Positions 1 through 6,968 are shown, numbered from the stretch's first letter. The stretch: 7,626 bases of DNA from VAZQ01 sp050725815 (GCA_050725815.1 JBOHIG010000307.1:1-7626); one strand, 5' to 3'. A program made the numbers and translations. Notes: a model not told the origin generated them from the sequence alone.

Positions 1-1361
1 TCATCAACCAGGGCGATACGCCGAAGCTTGTCGAAGCGGTGCACACGCAGCACTTCACCGAACCGCCGCCGCGCTATTCGGAAGCGTCCCTGGTCAAACG
101 CATGGAAGAACTCGGCATCGGCCGCCCCTCGACCTATGCCTCGATCCTCCAGGTGCTCAAGGACCGCGGATACGTGCGGATCGACAAGAAGCGCCTGCTG
201 CCGGAGGACAAGGGCCGGGTGCTGACGGCGTTCCTGGAAAGCTTCTTCGCCCGCTATGTCGAATACGGCTTCACCGCCGACCTCGAAGAACAGCTCGACC
301 GCATTTCCAACAATGAGATCGCCTGGCGCGAGCTGTTGCGCGACTTCTGGCGCGACTTCACCGCCGCTGTCGGCGATATCAAAGAACTGCGCGTCGCGCA
401 GGTGATCGACGCGCTCGACGAGATGCTGGCGCCGCATCTGTTTCCGGCGCGCGCCGATGGCATCGACCCGCGCAAATGCCCGAATTGCGAAAGCGGGCGG
501 CTGTCGCTGAAGCTCGGCAAGTTCGGCGGCTTCATCGGCTGCACCAACTATCCGGAATGCCGCTACACGCGCCAGCTTGCCAGCGGCAATGGCGCCAACG
601 GCGGTCCCGATGGGGGCATGAAGAAACTCGGCGTGGACCCCGCGAGCGGCCTCGAAGTGACGCTGCGCTCGGGCCGCTTCGGTCCCTATATCCAGCTCGG
701 CGAAGCGATCAACGGCGAGAAGCCCAAGCGCGCCGGAATCCCGAAGGGACTTGCGCCCGACGATATCGATCTCGACCGCGCGCTCGGTTTACTCGCCTTG
801 CCACGCGAAGTCGGCAAGCATCCCGAAGACGGCGAGCCGATCATGGCCGGTGTCGGCCGCTTCGGGCCTTACGTGCAGCATGTCAAGACTTACGCCAACC
901 TGGAGCAAGGCGATGACGTGTTGAACATCGGGCTGAACCGCGCGGTGACGCTGATTGCCGAAAAGAAGCTCAAGCCCGGCCGCGGCCGCCGCTTCGGTGC
1001 CGATCCGGGCCGTCCGCTTGGCGAGCATCCCGACAAGGGCGGACCGGTGGTGGTGAAGAACGGCCGCTACGGGCCATACGTCAGCCACGACGGCATCAAC
1101 GCGACGCTGCCGTCCGATATGACGCCGGAGACGGTGACGCTGGAACAAGCGTTGCCGCTGCTCGATGCCCGCGAAGCCCTCGGCACCGGCACCCGCAAGA
1201 AGCCGCCGGCCAAGCGCCCGGCTGCGCGCCGCAAGACCACATCCAAGGACACGCCCGAGGCCGCTAAGCCCGCCACGAAAGCCAAGTCGCCCGGCAAGGC
1301 CAAGACGGCGAAGGCTAAGAAAGCTTCCAAGGCAAAGGCATCGGAGCCGGCTGACGCCTAG
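1..1361 (+). CDS. topA: DNA topoisomerase I, type IA (C-terminal part; 5' end outside window)
   Basis: Type IA topoisomerase relaxes negative supercoils by cutting and passing one DNA strand. The frame is open from the window edge (first full codon at 3) to TAG at 1359-1361, leaving 452 residues. The start codon, the Toprim domain and the active-site tyrosine lie upstream and are not visible. The part present opens with family signatures EPPPRYSEASLVKRMEELGI and GRPSTYASI, about nt 57-150. A four-cysteine zinc ribbon follows (C-X2-C-X17-C-X5-C, first Cys codon at 477), ending GCTNYPEC. Three C-terminal repeat units each carry a GR[FY]GPY core, near nt 669, 856 and 1062. The last ~60 residues are a Lys/Ala/Pro-rich tail, probably a flexible DNA-binding extension. 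rnr follows 102 nt downstream on the same strand. Identification is secure; only completeness is unknown. Confidence 0.97.
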   Translation, partial: INQGDTPKLVEAVHTQHFTEPPPRYSEASLVKRMEELGIGRPSTYASILQVLKDRGYVRIDKKRLLPEDKGRVLTAFLESFFARYVEYGFTADLEEQLDRISNNEIAWRELLRDFWRDFTAAVGDIKELRVAQVIDALDEMLAPHLFPARADGIDPRKCPNCESGRLSLKLGKFGGFIGCTNYPECRYTRQLASGNGANGGPDGGMKKLGVDPASGLEVTLRSGRFGPYIQLGEAINGEKPKRAGIPKGLAPDDIDLDRALGLLALPREVGKHPEDGEPIMAGVGRFGPYVQHVKTYANLEQGDDVLNIGLNRAVTLIAEKKLKPGRGRRFGADPGRPLGEHPDKGGPVVVKNGRYGPYVSHDGINATLPSDMTPETVTLEQALPLLDAREALGTGTRKKPPAKRPAARRKTTSKDTPEAAKPATKAKSPGKAKTAKAKKASKAKASEPADA

Positions 1362-1414
1362 GGTTCCGGCCAGACTGGCGGCGGCGTGCAAGCGTGATTA
1401 TCTGAGCAGCGTGA

Positions 1415-1431
1415 AGCGAGCGCCGCTCGCT
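1415..1431 (+). other. Small hairpin in the topA-rnr gap
   Basis: AGCGAGC (1415-1421) pairs perfectly with GCTCGCT (1425-1431) around a 3-nt loop, 54 nt after the topA stop and 33 nt before the rnr start. No T-run follows, so it is not a classical Rho-independent terminator. It could be a weak pause or processing site. A 7-bp stem is not rare in DNA this GC-rich. I saw no convincing promoter in the remaining gap (1362-1463). Confidence 0.3.
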
Positions 1432-1463
1432 ATCCCGCGCGCCGAGCTGGCGGACATATTTTT

Positions 1464-3758
1464 GTGAATCGTCGTTCCCTCAAACCCTCCCTCCCCTCCA
1501 AGGACGACCTCCTCGCCTTCATTGGCAAGCAACCCGGCAAGGTCGGCACCCGTGAGATCGCCCGCGCCTTCCATCTCAAGAATGCGGACCGCGCGACCCT
1601 GAAACGGATGCTACGCGAGCTTGCCGACGAGGGTCGCGTGGAGCGCCGCCGCAAACGGTTGCATCAGGCGGGCAGTCTGCCGCAAGTCGTCGTTAGCGAC
1701 ATCATCGAGCGCGACCGCGACGGCGAACTGATCGCGGTCCCGACCGAATGGGACGAGGAAGCGCACGGTCCTCCGCCCAAGATCCGCATTCATGCCCAGC
1801 GCAAAGCGCGTCCCGGCGAGGTCGGCGGCGTCGGCGACCGGGCGCTGCTGCGGCTGGAGGAAACCGGCGAAGCGCACGAAGCGATCCGCCATACCGGCCG
1901 CATCATCAAGGTCATCGACCGCGCCAAGGCGCGCATGCTCGGGATCTTTCGGCGGCTGCCCGACGGCAGCGGACGGCTCACCCCGATCGACAAGAAACAG
2001 CTCGGCCGCGAGGTCATTATCCCGTCCGGCGCCAATGGCGACGCGTCCGAGGGCGACCTTGTCGCCGCCGAGATCATGTCCGGCCGCCGCGCCATCGGCC
2101 TGCCGCAGGCCCGGGTCGTCGAGCGTCTGGGATCGCTGAAGAGCGAACGGGCCGTGAGCCTGATCGCGATCCATGCTCACGGCATCCCGCATGTGTTTCC
2201 GTCCGCGGTCCTCAAGGAGGCCGAAGCGGCGCAGCCGGTGGCGATCGCCAGCCGCGAGGACTGGCGCGAGCTTCCCCTCATCACCATCGATCCGGCCGAC
2301 GCCAAGGACCATGACGACGCCGTTCACGCCGAATCCGACACCGATCCGAAGAATGCAGGCGGCTACATCATCCGGGTCGCGATCGCCGATGTCGCGCATT
2401 ACATCCGTCCCGGCTCGGCGCTCGATCGCGAAGCGCGGTTGCGCGGCAACTCGGTTTATTTCCCCGACCGCGTGGTGCCGATGTTGCCCGAGCGCATCTC
2501 CAACGATTTGTGCTCGTTGCGGCCAAGCGAAGACCGCGCGGCGCTAGCCGTACGCGTGGTAGTCGGCGCCGATGGCCGCAAGCGTGCCCATACGTTTCAC
2601 CGTGTGCTGATCCGCTCCGCCGCCAAGCTCAGCTATCAGCAGGCGCAGGCGGCGATCGACGGCTGGCCCGACGACACGACCGGGCCCCTGCTCGGCCGCG
2701 TGCTCGAACCGCTCTACGCCGCCTACCGCGCGCTCAAGCGCGCGCGCGAGGAACGCGCCCCGCTCGATCTCGATATTCCGGAACGCAAGATCGTGTTGAC
2801 CGCCCACAACACGGTCGACCGCGTGATGACGCCGGAACGCCTCGATTCCCACCGGCTGATCGAGGAATTCATGATCCTCGCCAATGTCGCGGCCGCCGAG
2901 ACGCTGGAGCGCGCGCGGCTGCCGTTGATCTACCGGGTGCACGACGAGCCCGACATGGAGCGCGTCAACGCGCTGCGCGAGTTCTTGCAGACGCTCGATA
3001 TCTCGCTGCCGAAGTCCGGCGCGCTGCGTGCCGAGCAATTCAACCGCATCCTCCACCGCGTGAAGGGACACGAGGCGGAGAAGCTCGTCAACGAGGTGGT
3101 GCTGCGAACCCAGGCGCAGGCCGAATACGCGGCCGAGAACTACGGACATTTCGGCCTCAATCTGCGTCGCTATGCGCACTTCACCTCGCCGATCCGCCGC
3201 TATGCCGATCTCGTGGTCCATCGCGGCCTGATCCGCGCCGGCAAGCTCGGCAATGGCGGGCTTCCCGAAACCGAGGACGCGCGCACGCTCGGCGAGCTTG
3301 CGGCCACAATCTCGGTAGCGGAACGCCGCGCGATGAAGGCGGAACGCGAGACCTTCGACCGGCTGCTCGCGCATTTCCTCGCCGACCGCATTGGGGCGAC
3401 ATTCGAGGGGCATGTGTCGGGGGCCACCCGCGCCGGCCTGTTCGTGAAGCTCGACGACACCGGGGCCGACGGATTCATCCCCGCGCGTACCATCGGCGAC
3501 GAGTATTTCCGGTATCACGAGGATCGTCACGCACTCGTCGGCAGCCATAGCGGAGAGAGCTACCGCCTCGGCGACCGCGTTTCGGTGCGCCTGGTCGAAG
3601 CCGCCCCGGTCGCCGGGGCGCTGCGGTTTGAACTGCTGTCCGAGGGACGCTATGACAAGCGGCGCCCGGCCGCCGCTCCGAAGCATCAGCGGCGGCAAGG
3701 CGAGCCAGCCAAGCACGCTCGCCGCGATGACCGCCGCGGACGGCGAAGGAAAGGATGA
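1464..3758 (+). CDS. rnr: Ribonuclease R (3'-5' exoribonuclease)
   Basis: RNase R degrades structured RNA processively from the 3' end and acts in rRNA and tmRNA-linked quality control. The product is 764 aa, slightly shorter than the E. coli enzyme. Domains in order: N-terminal winged helix (~10-65, SLPSKDDLLAFIGKQPGKVG onward), OB/cold-shock region (~125-230), RNB catalytic domain (~255-590), S1 domain (~644-725, starting GATFEGHVSG), and an Arg/Lys-rich tail. The RNB motif TIDPADAKDHDDA places the four metal-binding aspartates at D276, D282, D284 and D285, with the same spacing as in E. coli RNase R. RGNSVYFP and HFTSPIRRYADLVVHR (572-587) are also intact, so it should be active. The GTG start is the first possible start after an in-frame TGA at 1395, and conserved sequence follows immediately. 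Its Shine-Dalgarno is poor. The stop overlaps the next gene's ATG. Confidence 0.97.
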   Translation: MNRRSLKPSLPSKDDLLAFIGKQPGKVGTREIARAFHLKNADRATLKRMLRELADEGRVERRRKRLHQAGSLPQVVVSDIIERDRDGELIAVPTEWDEEAHGPPPKIRIHAQRKARPGEVGGVGDRALLRLEETGEAHEAIRHTGRIIKVIDRAKARMLGIFRRLPDGSGRLTPIDKKQLGREVIIPSGANGDASEGDLVAAEIMSGRRAIGLPQARVVERLGSLKSERAVSLIAIHAHGIPHVFPSAVLKEAEAAQPVAIASREDWRELPLITIDPADAKDHDDAVHAESDTDPKNAGGYIIRVAIADVAHYIRPGSALDREARLRGNSVYFPDRVVPMLPERISNDLCSLRPSEDRAALAVRVVVGADGRKRAHTFHRVLIRSAAKLSYQQAQAAIDGWPDDTTGPLLGRVLEPLYAAYRALKRAREERAPLDLDIPERKIVLTAHNTVDRVMTPERLDSHRLIEEFMILANVAAAETLERARLPLIYRVHDEPDMERVNALREFLQTLDISLPKSGALRAEQFNRILHRVKGHEAEKLVNEVVLRTQAQAEYAAENYGHFGLNLRRYAHFTSPIRRYADLVVHRGLIRAGKLGNGGLPETEDARTLGELAATISVAERRAMKAERETFDRLLAHFLADRIGATFEGHVSGATRAGLFVKLDDTGADGFIPARTIGDEYFRYHEDRHALVGSHSGESYRLGDRVSVRLVEAAPVAGALRFELLSEGRYDKRRPAAAPKHQRRQGEPAKHARRDDRRGRRRKG

Positions 3759-4198
3759 TGAGCGACCTCGACGATATGCTCCCGCCGCGGGACGCCAAGG
3801 CTGCACTCCTTCGCGGCGGGCGCGGCCAATGCCCGAGCTGCGGACGCGGCCGGCTGTTTCGCGCGTACCTGAAGGTCGCCGACCACTGCCCGGCCTGCGG
3901 CGAGGCGTTGCACCACCACCGCGCCGACGACGCGCCGGCCTATTTCGTGATCCTGATCGTCGGGCACGTCGTGGTTCCGATCATCCTGGCGGTGGAGATG
4001 GCCTATTCGCCGCCCTATTGGCTTCTCGCCGCGCTGTGGCTGCCGCTGATGCTGCTGCTGTCGCTGCTGCTGCTGCCGCCAATAAAAGGCGCCATCGTCG
4101 CCTGGCAGTGGGCACTGCGGATGCACGGCTTCGATCCGCACGAAGCCGACGAGGCGCCGCCGCTTGCGCCCGGCCGGATCGCGGATCGGGCGCGATGA
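3755..4198 (+). CDS. DUF983 family zinc-ribbon membrane protein
   Basis: This 147-aa protein belongs to DUF983, a family common in alphaproteobacteria with no established function. Two CXXC pairs (C26-P-S-C29 and C45-P-A-C48) form a probable cytoplasmic zinc ribbon with the typical CPSCGRGRLF signature. Two hydrophobic segments follow (~62-82 and ~88-108), with an acidic residue and PP between them. The short C-terminal tail is charged. The stretch HHHRADDAPAYF just before the first helix is typical of the family. The first ATG (3755) overlaps the rnr TGA as ATGA. A second ATG follows at 3758 and either could be used; AAGGA at 3746-3750 is 4 nt from the first and 7 nt from the second. Its stop overlaps the NUDIX gene's start. 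Context suggests co-expression with rnr but does not reveal its role. Confidence 0.9.
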   Translation: MMSDLDDMLPPRDAKAALLRGGRGQCPSCGRGRLFRAYLKVADHCPACGEALHHHRADDAPAYFVILIVGHVVVPIILAVEMAYSPPYWLLAALWLPLMLLLSLLLLPPIKGAIVAWQWALRMHGFDPHEADEAPPLAPGRIADRAR

Positions 4199-4950
4199 CC
4201 CATACCGGCCGGATCGAGCGGCTCAACGACTTCGTCCGCCGGATGAACGCGGTCGACCGCGATCTTTCCCACAAGGTGATCCGCCCAAGGGATGCGGCAA
4301 CGTTGATCCTGATCGATCGCTCGGAACACGTGCCGAAGGTCCTGCTTGGCAAACGCCACGAACGGCACAAGTTCATGCCCGGTAAGTTCGTGTTCCCGGG
4401 CGGCGGCGTCGATGCTTCCGATAAACGCATGCCGACTGCGACGCCGCTTGATCAGCATGCGCAAGCGCGGCTGATGAACAGATTTCACAAAGCAAGCCCC
4501 GTTCGCGCGCGCGCTCTCGCGCTGGCTGCGGTGCGCGAGACCTTCGAGGAAACCGGCCTGCTGCTCGGAACGCGGGCGGAGGCGGCGACCGTCCCCGAGG
4601 GGCCATGGTCAGCCTTTGCACGGAACAAGGTGCTGCCTGATCTCGCCTCCATTCATTTCATCGGCCGCGCTATCACCCCGCCGGGACGGCCGCGGCGCTT
4701 TGATGCACGCTTCTTCACCATGGACGCAAGTGCGGTCGCGCACCGGATCGAAGGCGCCACCGGGCCGGAAGCCGAGCTTGTGGAATTGATCTGGATGCCG
4801 CTGACCGACGCAAAGGAGCTCGACATGCCGGCGGTCACGGGCGTGATGCTGGAAGAGCTTGACGCCCGCATCGCCGACGGCATGGGTCACGATCTGCCGG
4901 TTCCGTTCTACCGGATGATCCGCGGCAGCTTTCTCAGGGAGCTGTTGTAG
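4195..4950 (+). CDS. NUDIX hydrolase with an interrupted Nudix box
   Basis: A 251-aa NUDIX-superfamily protein; such enzymes cleave nucleoside diphosphates linked to another group, using divalent metal. The strand before the box reads FVFPGGGVD (65-73), and the catalytic helix has RETFEETGL (114-122), matching the RE-U-X-EE-X-G-U half of the motif with E115, E118 and E119 present. The canonical Gx5Ex7RE spacing is broken: about 30 extra residues separate PGG from RE, and the positions normally G and E before ALALAAV are A100 and R106. This layout recalls the NUDT19-like group, so a CoA or acyl-CoA-type substrate is possible but unproven. The start ATG at 4195 overlaps the upstream TGA (ATGA) and has no good Shine-Dalgarno, so it probably depends on translational coupling. 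Reading further upstream in this frame only shadows rnr and DUF983. Confidence 0.88.
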   Translation: MTHTGRIERLNDFVRRMNAVDRDLSHKVIRPRDAATLILIDRSEHVPKVLLGKRHERHKFMPGKFVFPGGGVDASDKRMPTATPLDQHAQARLMNRFHKASPVRARALALAAVRETFEETGLLLGTRAEAATVPEGPWSAFARNKVLPDLASIHFIGRAITPPGRPRRFDARFFTMDASAVAHRIEGATGPEAELVELIWMPLTDAKELDMPAVTGVMLEELDARIADGMGHDLPVPFYRMIRGSFLRELL

Positions 4951-4973
4951 TCCCGCGACACGGCCGGGGTTTC

Positions 4974-5001
4974 TTGACTTTGGCTCGTTGATCGCTAGTT
5001 T
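4974..5001 (+). promoter_or_regulatory. Predicted sigma70-type promoter for rpmG
   Basis: A -35-like TTGACT (4974-4979) and a -10-like TAGTTT (4996-5001) are separated by 16 nt. Transcription would start near 5008, giving a leader of about 40 nt. The site begins 23 nt after the NUDIX stop, so rpmG probably has independent transcription, as expected for a highly expressed ribosomal protein. A GAGG at 5038-5041 lies 5 nt before the rpmG ATG as ribosome binding site. This is a motif match only. Confidence 0.6.
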
Positions 5002-5046
5002 CGTGCGCAATTCCGGCGGCGCCGCCGCTCAGTACCCGAGGTTCCC

Positions 5047-5214
5047 ATGGCCAAAACCGCCACTATCAAAGTCAAGCTCGTGTCCAGCGCCGACACCGGC
5101 TTCTATTACGTGACCAAGAAGAATTCGCGCACCATGACCGACAAGATCGTAAAGAAGAAATACGATCCGGTCGCGAAGAAGCATGTCGAGTTCCGCGAGG
5201 CCAAGATTAAATAA
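5047..5214 (+). CDS. rpmG: 50S ribosomal protein L33
   Basis: This 55-aa protein is a component of the large ribosomal subunit. It starts MAKTATIKVKLVSSADTGFY and ends FREAKIK before TAA at 5212-5214. The YYVTKKNSR block and the Lys-rich middle are characteristic of L33. There are no cysteines, so it is the zinc-independent form found in most proteobacteria rather than the CXXC form. Length is normal for the family. It has its own predicted promoter and GAGG ribosome binding site upstream, and a hairpin terminator 25 nt downstream. It converges with the pleD-divK operon. Confidence 0.97.
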   Translation: MAKTATIKVKLVSSADTGFYYVTKKNSRTMTDKIVKKKYDPVAKKHVEFREAKIK

Positions 5215-5238
5215 CCGACTTCGGAGACCGAAACGCGA

Positions 5239-5260
5239 AAGGGCGCCTGTGGGCGCCCTT
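5239..5260 (+). terminator. Hairpin terminator after rpmG
   Basis: AAGGGCGCC (5239-5247) and GGCGCCCTT (5252-5260) form a perfect 9-bp stem with a TGTG loop, 25 nt after the rpmG stop. The downstream T content is weak (TTGGCACTTCT), so it may terminate inefficiently or partly with Rho. Position and stem quality make it the obvious rpmG terminator. Confidence 0.75.
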
Positions 5261-5300
5261 GGCACTTCTGGAAACTCACGACGCGAACCTAACGCGTTGC

Positions 5301-5364
5301 AAAAAAGGTGGCCGGTCGGGAGCGGCGTCATGAGGAGGCCACTCGTGCCGCCCCCGGACCGGCC
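5301..5364 (-). terminator. Strong minus-strand Rho-independent terminator
   Basis: Arms at 5310-5326 and 5347-5364 pair along 16 bp: an outer 8-bp perfect block (GGCCGGTC with GACCGGCC), one bulged base (5356), 3 bp, one A/C mismatch (5321 with 5352), then 5 bp. The loop is 20 nt. Read on the minus strand, the stem is followed by ACC and then six T (complement of A at 5301-5306), the classical intrinsic terminator form. It can only serve minus-strand transcripts, either divK-pleD with a ~230-nt 3' UTR before the stem or a separate small RNA. The loop contains an ATG that would otherwise look like a small ORF start. Confidence 0.75.
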
Positions 5365-5480
5365 GAACCCCACGGACCCAGGAGATGCGGCGGACCTGAG
5401 CATTCCGCAGGGTTATCAAGATCGGCGATGGCAGGCACAGTCGCCTATCCCGCTCCTACGGCAGGATATGAACCATCGAT
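5301..5480 (-). ncRNA. Candidate small RNA (~180 nt) or structured pleD 3' UTR
   Basis: On the minus strand a promoter-like pair (-35 TTGGAT, -10 TAGTTT) predicts a start near 5480. Four hairpins follow almost without gaps: 5447-5467 (7 bp, one G-U, 7-nt loop), 5424-5445 (5 bp), 5376-5413 (TGCGG/CCGCA flanked by ACCC/GGGT), and the strong terminator 5310-5364 with its T-run. I do not recognise the sequence as 6S, SRP RNA, tmRNA or RNase P RNA: its ends do not pair with each other and their signature loops are absent. It could instead be only the 3' UTR of divK-pleD. Hairpins arise easily in GC-rich DNA, so promoter, stacking and terminator together are the argument, not any one stem. Confidence 0.35.
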
Positions 5481-5486
5481 CCTACG

Positions 5487-5515
5487 AAACTACCCCAGGG
5501 ACGGCCGGAATCCAA
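5487..5515 (-). promoter_or_regulatory. Possible sigma70-type promoter for the candidate small RNA
   Basis: On the minus strand, TTGGAT (complement of 5510-5515) and TAGTTT (complement of 5487-5492) are 17 nt apart. The -10 and the bases after it, TAGTTTCGT, are identical to those of the rpmG promoter in this window. It sits ~80 nt past the pleD stop, pointing to the strong terminator at 5301-5364. This is a motif match only. Confidence 0.35.
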
Positions 5516-5548
5516 TAACCCCGCATGTGGATAGCGGAGACAACTCGA

Positions 5549-5571
5549 TCAACCTAAAAGATTAGGGTTGA
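5549..5571 (-). other. Imperfect hairpin just downstream of pleD
   Basis: TCAACCTAA (5549-5557) pairs with TTAGG plus TTGA (5562-5571), with one bulged G at 5567 and an AAGA loop on the plus strand. It begins 26 nt after the pleD stop in the direction of pleD transcription. The following bases (TCGAGTTGTCT on the minus strand) are only mildly T-rich. It may be a first, leaky terminator or an mRNA 3'-end stabiliser, ahead of the stronger one at 5301-5364. Confidence 0.35.
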
Positions 5572-5597
5572 CCGCAACTTAGATGCCACAATTGCCG

Positions 5598-6968
5598 CTA
5601 AGCGGCGTCCGGGACCACGCGGTTCCGGCCGTCCCGTTTGGCCCGATAGAGCGCCTGGTCGGCCCGCTTGAGCACGGCGGCTGCATCCTCCCCCCGTCCT
5701 AGCGCTGCGATCCCGATCGAGATGGTCACCTCAATCGACCTTGCGCCCTGCTGGATCGGGAACGCGTCGCCCGCGATTCGGCGGCGTAGCCGTTCGGCCA
5801 CCATGGTGGCAACCGCAAGGTCGGTTTCCGGCATGACCACGACGAACTCCTCGCCGCCATGACGGCAGGCGAGGTCGATGCCGCGGATCGACTTGCGGAT
5901 GCGCAGCGCGAATTCGCGCAGCACGTCGTCTCCCGCATCGTGGCCCCACGTGTCGTTGATCGACTTGAAGTAGTCGATGTCCAGTACCAGCACGGTCATC
6001 GGCTTGCCGCGGGAGGCCGCCTGCTCGACCAGAGTTCCAACGTGGCTCTCCATGTAGCGGCGATTGTAGAGCCCGGTCAGCGCATCAGTGATCGCCATCT
6101 CGATCGAGAGTTGCACGTTATCGCGCAGCCGTTCGGTGTAGCGACGCTTGCGAATCTGCGTCCGTACGCGCGCGAGCAACTCGTTTTTGTCGATCGGACG
6201 GATCAGATAGTCGTTGACGCCGATCTCGAGCCCTCGCACCAGGCGATTATTGTTATCGGCCTCCGCAATCGCCAGGATCGGGACGCCACGGGTACGGTCA
6301 AGCGAGCGAAGTTGACTGCAAAGCCGCAGACCATCGAAATTCTCAAGCCCCAGCGAAACAATCAGAAGGTCGTAGGCGCCCTCTGCGGCATGAAACAGCG
6401 CCTCATTGGGATCCGCTTGGACGTCCGCTCCGTGTTCGACCGCCAGCACGGCACGCAGACGTTCCGCCGATGCCGCGCGGTCATCGACGATCAGGATCTT
6501 GCCGTTCTTGCCAGCGTCAGCGACCGCCTCACGCTCGGGACTCTCGATACCAATCTCGCGCGACGTGACGGCGCGCATGCGCAATTCGTCTGTCATCATC
6601 TTGAGTCGCGCCAGCGAACGTACACGTGCGATCAGCGCGACATCCGACACGGGCTTGGTGAGGAAATCGTCGGCGCCGGCCTGGAGCCCCTTCACCCGAT
6701 CGGATGGCTGGTCGAGCGCGGTGACCATGACAATGGGAAGATGATGCGTCACCGGACTGCTCTTGAGGCGACGGCAGACCTCGAAGCCGTCCATATCGGG
6801 CATCATCACGTCGAGCAGCACGACGTCGCATTCCGCGCGCTCACAGATCGCCAGCGCCTCAATCCCGCTCGCGGCCGTAATGACGTCGAAATATTCCGCC
6901 GAAAGACGGGCCTCAAGCAGCTTGACGTTGGCCGGAACGTCATCGACCACGAGAACACGTGCGCTCAT
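5598..6968 (-). CDS. pleD: Response regulator PleD, diguanylate cyclase (REC-REC-GGDEF)
   Basis: PleD makes c-di-GMP from two GTP after phosphorylation-driven dimerisation, controlling the motile-to-sessile and cell-cycle transition. The ATG at 6968 gives 456 aa. A TTG one codon earlier is possible, but AAGGA lies 8 nt from the ATG and the start MSARVLVVDD fits the family. REC1 (~3-120) has acidic pair D9/D10, phosphoacceptor D53, T83 and K105. REC2 (~157-275) is degenerate: S205 sits where the phosphoacceptor Asp would be and R257 replaces the conserved Lys, so it is an adaptor domain, as in Caulobacter PleD. The GGDEF domain (~285-453) has D330, an active site GGEEF (371-375) and an intact inhibitory site RGID (362-365), five residues upstream. 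It therefore should be active and feedback-inhibited. It lies 12 nt downstream of divK, surely in the same operon. Confidence 0.96.
   Translation of the reverse strand: MSARVLVVDDVPANVKLLEARLSAEYFDVITAASGIEALAICERAECDVVLLDVMMPDMDGFEVCRRLKSSPVTHHLPIVMVTALDQPSDRVKGLQAGADDFLTKPVSDVALIARVRSLARLKMMTDELRMRAVTSREIGIESPEREAVADAGKNGKILIVDDRAASAERLRAVLAVEHGADVQADPNEALFHAAEGAYDLLIVSLGLENFDGLRLCSQLRSLDRTRGVPILAIAEADNNNRLVRGLEIGVNDYLIRPIDKNELLARVRTQIRKRRYTERLRDNVQLSIEMAITDALTGLYNRRYMESHVGTLVEQAASRGKPMTVLVLDIDYFKSINDTWGHDAGDDVLREFALRIRKSIRGIDLACRHGGEEFVVVMPETDLAVATMVAERLRRRIAGDAFPIQQGARSIEVTISIGIAALGRGEDAAAVLKRADQALYRAKRDGRNRVVPDAA

Noticed and set aside
1165..1350. Repeated Lys/Ala/Pro codons at the topA 3' end as a tandem DNA repeat
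   Set aside because: It is a low-complexity basic protein tail common in alphaproteobacterial TopA; no regular DNA repeat period is visible.
2544..3806. Long minus-strand ORF (420 aa) opposite rnr
   Set aside because: Shadow of rnr: high-GC third-position bias keeps the antisense frame open. The plus-strand RNase R motifs are unambiguous.
3628..4194. N-terminal extension of the NUDIX frame upstream of 4195
   Set aside because: It overlaps rnr and the whole DUF983 gene with Arg/Ala-rich shadow sequence; the ATGA start at 4195 is the natural one.
5330..5518. Plus-strand small ORF of 62 aa starting MRRPLVPPPDRPNPTD, preceded by GGGAG
   Set aside because: Its ATG lies in the loop of the strong minus-strand terminator, codon bias fades after ~25 codons, and no family is recognised. 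Kept only as a remote possibility.
5428..5565. Plus-strand small ORF of 45 aa starting MAGTVAYPAPTAGYEP
   Set aside because: Weak ribosome binding site, low G/C at third positions compared with real genes here, and overlap with the hairpin chain of the opposite strand.
5215..5597. tRNA, 6S, SRP RNA or tmRNA in the rpmG-pleD gap
   Set aside because: No cloverleaf, no T-loop consensus, no SRP tetraloop region and no pairing between transcript ends, so none of these known RNAs is supported.
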